DNA of 17,742 nt, taken from Verrucomicrobiota bacterium. GTDB taxonomy: Bacteria > Verrucomicrobiota > Verrucomicrobiia > Opitutales > Opitutaceae. Both the position numbers and the translations under genes were made by a program. The stretch spans positions 1-17,742 of the forward strand of contig JAEWBF010000006.1 of the NCBI GenBank assembly GCA_023391285.1, read 5' to 3'. Positions 12,613-17,742 of this stretch are shown piece after piece. Below the pieces are notes generated by a model that was given only the letters and a program-made list of their open reading frames with translations, was not told where the DNA came from and searched no databases. The number at the start of each line of letters is the position of its first letter. Within the stretch, counting starts at the first letter, position 1.

Positions 12613-15600
12613 TCGCTCTGCCCCTCCACTTTAACCGCCACCTGCTTCGTCGCCGTCGTATATGCCGTCGAATCCGCCGGCGTGAACGTCACCGTGAGCG
12701 TGTGCGTGCCAGCTCTCAACTTCGTCCATAAATCCGGACTGTAGCTGAATGTCCCCGGCACCGACGCCACCGCGTTGAGCTGCGTTCCACTGAGACTCTC
12801 TCCCGCCGCCATCGGCGCCGGATCGTTCCATGTAATCGAAGGCTGAATACGTCCACTCCCATCGGTTACCGTCAGGGTGGTCTGAATCGTCGTCACGCGA
12901 TACGTGAAACTGTCGTGCGGGGTGAACGTCGCGGTCACCGTGTGCGTTCCTCGCGGCAGGACCGTGCCCGGAGCCGGACTGAACGTGAAAGTCCCTCCCA
13001 CCACCGACCGCGCGCCGAAATGCCAATCTCCGATCGGCGTTCCTTCTCTGATTGGAGGCCGTTGTTCGATGGCGATTGGCGCCTCTCTTTGATGTCCCGT
13101 GTTCAACATCAACTGCGGTGTCGCTTCGTAGTCGCTGATCACGCCGAGCCCCAATTGCCCACTTAGGTTTTCGCCTGTCGCCCACACCGTGCCGTCCGCT
13201 TTCACATAGTAACTACAATAAGGTCCGGCCGACATCTGCACGACGCCCGAGCCCACCTTCACCGGCGTCGATCGTATCTCGCCCAAACCAAACCCAAATT
13301 GCACGGCCACCCACCCCGACGCCCACAACGTCCCATCCTTCTTCAGGAAAAGCGTATGCTCCTCTCCTGCCGCCACACTCGCGACATCCTCCAGCACGCG
13401 AACGGGCGTGGCGCGGTCGATCCGCGTGCCATCGCCAAGCTGCCCTTGCGCGTTTCGCCCCACCGTCCACGCGCTTCCATCTCGCCTCACAAACAGCGTG
13501 CAACTCCGCCCCGCATGAGCCGCCACCACGTCGTCTGCGATCTTCACCGGCGTCTGACGCGTTCCACCAAACGTGCCATCGCCAAGCTGGCCGTAGTAGT
13601 TCGAACCAAATCCCCACAAACTCCCATCGACCTTGATGAACACCGCGAATCCATACGTCGTCGAAACCGATTGCACCGATTCGGCGATTAGCACGTGACT
13701 CGTCGGCGTGCCATCGCCCAGCGGAAACGAGGAATCCGTGGAAAACCCCCACAACGTTCCGTCTTTCTTGATATAGAAACTGACTCCCTTCCCCGCCGCC
13801 ACCTTCACCACATCCGTGGCCACCTGCATCGGCCCTCCTCGCCAATACCAGAGCGTGCCATCGCTTATCACGGCAAGGTCATGCTCCTGGCTCGCCGCCG
13901 CGGCGATCAAGGCATCTTCGCCCGGTCGCACCAGCGGACGCGGGATCGATGAAAAGTCCCCCACCAACCACCGCGATCCGTCCTCCCGCAACAACATCGC
14001 TCCATGCTCCGTCGCGTGCACAGATCGAACCGGCGTCACCGCCACAATCTTAACGGTTACCGTATCCGAAAGCACCGCTCCGCCCGGATTCGTCACCTCC
14101 GCGCGATAGCGACCGCTGTCCGCAAGCCGCGCCGGGTTCAAACTCAAGGCCGAACTCTGCTCGTCCGTCCCCACGACAAGTTCGCCGTCCTTGAACCACC
14201 GATACGACCACGCCTCCGTTGCGAGCAAATGAAGGAATGCCGGATAACCCACGAAGCCCACCACGTCCCGCGGCTGCTCCGTAATCACCGGCAGCGGCCG
14301 AGGCTCCACGCGCAATGTCGCCACGGCCGACACCGCCGTCCCAAATCGCGTCGTCGCCACACATCGAAACTGATCGCCGTTCATGGCATACGTCGTGAAG
14401 ACGACAAGCGATTGCTCGTTTGAAAAGATATACGGCTTCTCCGCCGGCAAGTCCTGCCACGCTCCGCCGGCCGCCGGTCGCCGCTGCCACTGCAACGTGG
14501 GATACGGCACTCCCGATGGCACCGCCGTAAACGTCGCCGAGTAGCCCGCCGTCACCGTCTGATCCGTTGGCTGCGTCGAAAACGTCGGCGCTGACCGCGC
14601 GCCAAACTCCACATTCAACGTGATCCTCCCCGTATAGCCCGTTTCGCCTTCGTCCGCATCTCCCCAACCGTCTACCGCAATCCAATACGTCACCCCCGAC
14701 TCCGCATCGAACATCACCCGGCTCGTCCGCTTCCGCTGCGATGTCGGATTCTGCTCCGGCGTCTCCTCGTCATCGTTCGACTCCACCAGCGTCAAGGCCG
14801 ACACCGACGCGCCCGTGTAAACCGCCAGCACCGTGTCGAAATCGCTCCCGAACGTAGTGATCGTCACCTCGCCTCTCGCCGACGCCGTCCACTTCCACCA
14901 CACCGAATGCCCCGCCGGCACACCTTGATGCGCTGGCTCTCCCGCCTGCCGGCTCGCCGCGATGTTGGTTCCCGTCGTCTGATAACTCTCACCCGTGAAC
15001 GAAATGGCGCTCGCACTCGCGAACGCATCGTTCGCCGGCACAAATCCCGGCGCGCCATACAATCGCTGACCACCCGCGATATCATCCGACGTCAACGCAT
15101 CGATGTTGCTCACCGTGCTATTCATCACCGCCGTCACACTCTGCCCCGCGTCGTCGGGATGATCCAACCCCAGCGCATGACCTAACTCGTGAATCGCCAC
15201 GCGCCGAATATCTTCCTTCCCCGCTCGCGGCCGCGATCCGCGATAGGAATCCCATGAGACTCCGCTGGTGTTAAAAACAATATCCGTCTCACCGAAACCG
15301 TTGCCCGAAGTGTAGCTCAACGTCACTGCCAACATCCCCGGCGAAAACGCCTGACCGCTCACCGACGAATCCATCACCACTTCGTTAACACCGTTCCCCG
15401 TCACATAGCCGCTCGGGTTCATCGATTGTGCCGACAACTTCACCGTGCCGAGCTGCGCGTTCCACGCCTCCATCGCCGCCACCACGCTGCTGCGGAAACT
15501 GCTCCCATCTGACAGATTCGCCGTCCCCGATAGCTTCACCTGCATCGTCACCGGACTCGACCGCCACTTCACGACATAGATACCGCTCGCATCCGTCTTC

Positions 15601-15668
15601 AGGCTATAAGCCATCGCCGTCGCCCCTGCGCCGATCGACCAAAGGAAAACAGTGATGAGACGGCACAC
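11805..15668 (-). CDS. Large secreted matrixin-type metalloprotease with Ig-like, RCC1 and duplicated C-terminal modules
   Basis: An exported modular protein of 1287 residues from GTG 15668, which gives a clean signal peptide (VCRLITVFLWSIGAGATAMA). The frame stays open to GTG 15797, adding 43 residues with an RRRR stretch, so that start is a possible alternative. The peptidase domain (to about 210) has the zinc site HELGHALGLDH with H160, H164, H170 and catalytic E161, and a Met-turn at M182, as in M10-type metzincins. Next come a PPC-like domain (about 215-360, HSVWWKWTA, DTVLAVYTG), two Ig-like domains (about 360-545) and RCC1 repeats (about 546-858, several LWGFG, GQLGDGT units). Two bacterial Ig-like repeats follow (about 860-1018, FSYSP, TVTFTP). 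The last part is the two-repeat module ending VALVEIFDVE. No propeptide cysteine switch is evident. The target protein is unknown. Confidence 0.88.
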   Translation of the reverse strand: MCRLITVFLWSIGAGATAMAYSLKTDASGIYVVKWRSSPVTMQVKLSGTANLSDGSSFRSSVVAAMEAWNAQLGTVKLSAQSMNPSGYVTGNGVNEVVMDSSVSGQAFSPGMLAVTLSYTSGNGFGETDIVFNTSGVSWDSYRGSRPRAGKEDIRRVAIHELGHALGLDHPDDAGQSVTAVMNSTVSNIDALTSDDIAGGQRLYGAPGFVPANDAFASASAISFTGESYQTTGTNIAASRQAGEPAHQGVPAGHSVWWKWTASARGEVTITTFGSDFDTVLAVYTGASVSALTLVESNDDEETPEQNPTSQRKRTSRVMFDAESGVTYWIAVDGWGDADEGETGYTGRITLNVEFGARSAPTFSTQPTDQTVTAGYSATFTAVPSGVPYPTLQWQRRPAAGGAWQDLPAEKPYIFSNEQSLVVFTTYAMNGDQFRCVATTRFGTAVSAVATLRVEPRPLPVITEQPRDVVGFVGYPAFLHLLATEAWSYRWFKDGELVVGTDEQSSALSLNPARLADSGRYRAEVTNPGGAVLSDTVTVKIVAVTPVRSVHATEHGAMLLREDGSRWLVGDFSSIPRPLVRPGEDALIAAAASQEHDLAVISDGTLWYWRGGPMQVATDVVKVAAGKGVSFYIKKDGTLWGFSTDSSFPLGDGTPTSHVLIAESVQSVSTTYGFAVFIKVDGSLWGFGSNYYGQLGDGTFGGTRQTPVKIADDVVAAHAGRSCTLFVRRDGSAWTVGRNAQGQLGDGTRIDRATPVRVLEDVASVAAGEEHTLFLKKDGTLWASGWVAVQFGFGLGEIRSTPVKVGSGVVQMSAGPYCSYYVKADGTVWATGENLSGQLGLGVISDYEATPQLMLNTGHQREAPIAIEQRPPIREGTPIGDWHFGARSVVGGTFTFSPAPGTVLPRGTHTVTATFTPHDSFTYRVTTIQTTLTVTDGSGRIQPSITWNDPAPMAAGESLSGTQLNAVASVPGTFSYSPDLWTKLRAGTHTLTVTFTPADSTAYTTATKQVAVKVEGQSDTRLVALSARCRAGGGDQTLIMGFVVDGAKQVLVQGVGPGIASSVPTAIADPQLKLYRWGGGAWTQVAENNDWVSGAEILDARGRLGASAMAQGSKDAALLKDLDAGVYTAHVASGGAAGVALVEAYDADAGGGSRLMALSTRTVAGAGDDTLIVGMVLEGPGPKTVLVRGLGPTLATRDGVSGVLSDPRLKLFRMAGGSSTLIGENDDWGGTAEMKEVFAGIGAGPIASDASKDAAMLVTLEPGVYTVHVTGAAGTTGVALVEIFDVE

Positions 15669-15828
15669 GTCGTTTAGCGCCCGCCGCCGCCTGTCGAGAC
15701 TTCCGCTTGCGCGAAAGCTTTCCTCACTGGACCCATGGCTCGGAAACTGACCACGCCCCAGATTCGCATCAATCAAATCTGACACGTTCGAAAGCACTTC
15801 CCGCTACTTCCGACTTTACAGTCGCCGG

Positions 15829-15880
15829 AGCGTAACGGGTGAGCTCTGGCAGAGCCCACGCTGAAGGCTTAAAAAGCCCG
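15829..15880. repeat. Two adjacent inverted repeats between the thioredoxin-like and protease genes
   Basis: GTGAGCTCT (15839-15847) and AGAGCCCAC (15851-15859) form a 9-bp stem with one mismatch and loop GGC, and AGCGT (15829-15833) with ACGCT (15858-15862) could extend it. A second hairpin follows: GGCTT (15866-15870), AAA, AAGCC (15874-15878). On the minus strand this lies after the thioredoxin-like gene and before the protease gene. The second hairpin, with T-rich loop on that strand, could be a terminator. The larger one could be a 5' leader structure of the protease. Confidence 0.4.
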
Positions 15881-15922
15881 GTGAGGGCGATTCTGCCTGC
15901 GGATGATCGATGCTCCGCTCAT

Positions 15923-16900
15923 CTACATCGATCGGATCTGCTCGATAAACGGACCCGGACCGCCCTCTTGATAACCCATTTCCCCCACCCGCTTCCCGTT
16001 CGAATCGAGCACCACCACCGTGGGGTATCCACGAACCCCATACTCCTTGGCGAGCCGCTGGTTTTGCGCCGCCTCCGCCGCCGGCAGCCGCGTCCGCCTG
16101 GGGAAGTCCAGCTTTACTAAAACCATATTCTCCGCCGCGAAATCCGTGAACTCCGGCATGCGCAGAACTTCCCGCTCCAGCCGCATGCACCAGCCACACC
16201 AGTCCGAACCGGTGAAAAACAAAAACACCTTCCGATCCTCCGTCTTCGCCTTGCCCAGCGCCTCCGTGTAATTGGTCAGCCACGGCGCTTTCACCCGCTC
16301 TTCCTTCGGCAACGCCGCCAAAGCCCGCGCGCGAACGAACAGGTCCGTCTCCATCGGCGCCACCGCCATCATCTGCGCGTGCGCAGCGCTCCACACATGC
16401 AAATCTTGATTCACAATATCCGCCGCCGACAGTTCGGCTCCGGGCTGCAGCTGCCCTTTCGGGAACTTCAACGGCACGTAAACCGTAACCATCGGTGGCA
16501 ACAACGTCCGGTCCTTCCGAATCGCCGCGAGATCGACCGCTCGCTGCTCCGGCGTGAGCGTCGCCCAATGCTGATTGGCCGCCGCCAACAAGTCGGTCGA
16601 ATCGGCATCCAACTGCGCGGCCGAACCATCTGGCAAGAGCACCTCCACCTGCCGCGGCATGACTTTTGTCACCCGAACCTTCGTTCCCGCCACGAACTTC
16701 GTGCCATCGCTAAACGCAACTTCTTGCCGCAGACTCGCCATGGGCGCCCAGCGCTCCGGGCGGTTGACGAGATCATTCCATTTCCAGGCTGGCTGCGCGG
16801 CGGTTGTTTGCACTGCAGGCTGAGCACCTAAGACCGACGCAGGAAGAAACAAGAGAAGCGCGACGGACGCGGTGAACAGAAGACGGATATATGTTTTCAT
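15923..16900 (-). CDS. Exported thioredoxin-like protein
   Basis: A 325-residue protein with a clear signal peptide (MKTYIRLLFTASVALLLFLP, cleavage near VLGAQP), so it acts outside the cytoplasm. The C-terminal part (about 205-325) is a thioredoxin fold. KVFLFFTGSDWCGWCMRLE carries the redox pair CGWC near residues 234-237, and YGVRGYPTVVVLD has the cis-proline that faces it. The longer CxxC spacing to the N-terminal helix and the REVLRMPEF segment resemble the thioredoxin_7/DUF255-like group. The N-terminal half has a small beta-rich segment (about 55-105, FSDGTKFVAGTKVRV) that may be SH3-like, then a helical linker. The role is likely thiol-disulfide exchange in the periplasm; partners are unknown. 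The secreted enzymes nearby are possible clients, but that is inference. The start ATG 16900 has no strong ribosome site. Confidence 0.87.
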   Translation of the reverse strand: MKTYIRLLFTASVALLLFLPASVLGAQPAVQTTAAQPAWKWNDLVNRPERWAPMASLRQEVAFSDGTKFVAGTKVRVTKVMPRQVEVLLPDGSAAQLDADSTDLLAAANQHWATLTPEQRAVDLAAIRKDRTLLPPMVTVYVPLKFPKGQLQPGAELSAADIVNQDLHVWSAAHAQMMAVAPMETDLFVRARALAALPKEERVKAPWLTNYTEALGKAKTEDRKVFLFFTGSDWCGWCMRLEREVLRMPEFTDFAAENMVLVKLDFPRRTRLPAAEAAQNQRLAKEYGVRGYPTVVVLDSNGKRVGEMGYQEGGPGPFIEQIRSM

Positions 16901-16942
16901 AATTTCTGTGAGGTGGAAGCAAAGGCTCGCAATACCGCCCGG

Positions 16943-16975
16943 ATATCACATCCCGGCACTGGTTCGCGGTGATAT
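16943..16975. promoter_or_regulatory. Inverted repeat in the leader of the thioredoxin-like gene
   Basis: ATATCAC (16943-16949) and GTGATAT (16969-16975) are perfect complements separated by 19 bases, some 45-75 bases before the thioredoxin-like start. The right arm extends to TTGCG, and CGCAATA also occurs just left of the left arm (16929-16935). It could be a two-half-site operator or an mRNA leader hairpin. Confidence 0.35.
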
Positions 16976-17055
16976 TGCGCCTGGATATAAAGTCCACTCA
17001 GAGCGCCCCCGCCGCTCGATCAAAGCCCCGCCCAAAGGCAGCCGCTCCCGGCGCC

Positions 17056-17067
17056 TTACCTAGGTAA
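17056..17067. promoter_or_regulatory. 12-bp perfect palindrome, candidate operator
   Basis: TTACCTAGGTAA is a perfect 12-bp palindrome, AT-ended in a GC-rich setting, about 155 bases before the thioredoxin-like start. This shape is typical of sites for dimeric repressors. No regulator gene is adjacent and no second copy was noticed in the window, so the role is a guess. Confidence 0.35.
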
Positions 17068-17235
17068 ATCGGCACCCCTTTACAGCGACCAACCGGATCC
17101 CCTTAAACACAAATCAGGCCGACTCCCATACGCCAGGCTCCGCCACGCGATCAACCACCTGCACCGTTTACCCTATCTCATACGAATCGTTAGCGCGATC
17201 TGATCAAAGATCCCCACGGGCCGCTTCACCTCTTC

Positions 17236-17742
17236 TCACGGCACATCGAAGATCTCCACCAACGCCACCCCCGTCGTCCCCGCCGCACCGGTCACATGCA
17301 CCGTATAAGCCCCAGGATCCAGCGTCACCAACATCGCCGCATCCTTGCTCGTATTACTCGCCAGTTGCTCCGCACCCACCGCGGAAAACGCCTCCTTCAA
17401 CTCCGCACTCCCACCCCAATCGTCATTGCTCCCCACCACATTCGACCCGCGATACACCGTGATCTTCGGATCCGCCAACACCCCCTGCACCCCGCGCAAC
17501 GCCAGCTCCGGCCCGAGCCCTCGAATCAACACCGTCTTCGGTCCATTCCCCTCCAATACAAATCCCGCAATCAACGTCGCATCGCCCGCTCCGGCCACCG
17601 TGCGCGTCGACAACGCCATCAACCGACTGCTCCCGCCGCCATCCGCATCATACGCCTCCACCAACGCCACCCCCGCCGCTCCTCCCGATGCCACGTGCGC
17701 CGTATAAACTCCACCTGAAATTGTCTTCAACAACGCCGCGTC
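17236..17742 (-). CDS. C-terminal end of a third secreted protein with the duplicated module (cut by window edge)
   Basis: The frame is open to the right edge (DAALLKTISGG at the boundary), so the true start lies outside the window. The 168 visible residues are only the end of half one (VYTAHVASGGAAGVALVEAY) and all of half two (SRLMALSTRTVAGAGDATLI to VALVEIFDVP). They match the xylanase tail almost residue for residue, for example TVLIRGLGPELALRGVQGVL and DPKITVYRGSNVV, and are less close to the protease tail. By analogy this is the tail of another exported enzyme or adhesin; its catalytic or binding domain cannot be known from here. It runs in the same direction as the thioredoxin-like, protease and xylanase genes. 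Confidence 0.85.
   Translation of the reverse strand, partial: DAALLKTISGGVYTAHVASGGAAGVALVEAYDADGGGSSRLMALSTRTVAGAGDATLIAGFVLEGNGPKTVLIRGLGPELALRGVQGVLADPKITVYRGSNVVGSNDDWGGSAELKEAFSAVGAEQLASNTSKDAAMLVTLDPGAYTVHVTGAAGTTGVALVEIFDVP

Larger units (their letters stand above)
16901..17235. other. Intergenic region upstream of the thioredoxin-like gene
   Basis: No gene was seen in these 335 bases. They hold the leader of the thioredoxin-like gene and the 3' flank of the right-edge gene, both on the minus strand. The stretch is less GC-rich than the genes around it. Two ordered signals stand out: an inverted repeat ATATCAC/GTGATAT at 16943-16975 and a 12-bp palindrome at 17056-17067. A weak GATCT/AGATC hairpin lies near 17200-17215. 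I cannot place a promoter with confidence. Confidence 0.6.

Noticed and set aside
1..17742. CRISPR arrays, tRNA or rRNA genes
   Set aside because: No regularly spaced direct repeats and no tRNA- or rRNA-like sequence were seen on either strand by eye.

Overview
The window looks like a chromosomal segment of a GC-rich Verrucomicrobia, most likely of the Opitutaceae. This placement is inferred from the style of the genes: secreted proteins built of Ig-like and RCC1 modules and ending in a duplicated C-terminal module, paired OPT transporters, frequent GC-rich intergenic palindromes and little use of Shine-Dalgarno sites. No rRNA or tRNA is present to prove it.

Layout. (1) 1-2218, minus strand: a broken type I restriction-modification operon. 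hsdM is intact, but hsdS is cut after its first target-recognition domain by an IS3-type insertion sequence whose terminal repeat and first transposase codons occupy the left edge. A divergent XRE-type regulator gene (2316-2633) follows. (2) 2768-5134: a housekeeping and metabolic stretch with a fumarylacetoacetate hydrolase-family enzyme (+), a tandem-ACT protein (-) and a two-domain cupin (+). (3) 5191-9492: two divergently arranged OPT-family transporter genes, the second flanked by near-identical palindromes. (4) 9560-15668, minus strand: a secreted GH10 xylanase and a very large secreted matrixin-type metalloprotease carrying PPC-like, Ig-like and RCC1 domains. (5) 15923-16900, minus strand: an exported thioredoxin-like protein. 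(6) From 17236 to the right edge: the C-terminal end of a third secreted protein.

The strongest theme is the module shared by the xylanase, the protease and the right-edge protein. It is about 265 residues, made of two homologous halves, and always ends at or one residue after VALVEIFDV. It probably serves sorting, anchoring or stabilisation of secreted enzymes. The xylanase and protease suggest a polysaccharide- and protein-degrading lifestyle, and the OPT transporters could take up peptides.

Two window-scale patterns stand out. Codon third positions mirror the coding strand: minus-strand genes favour G-ending codons and plus-strand genes favour C-ending codons, which suggests the minus strand is the replicational leading strand. 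The intergenic gaps carry a family of GC-rich palindromes with CCC-type loops, usually placed right at gene 3' ends. The restriction region also has an AT-rich 7-bp tandem repeat inside hsdM that could shift its reading frame.
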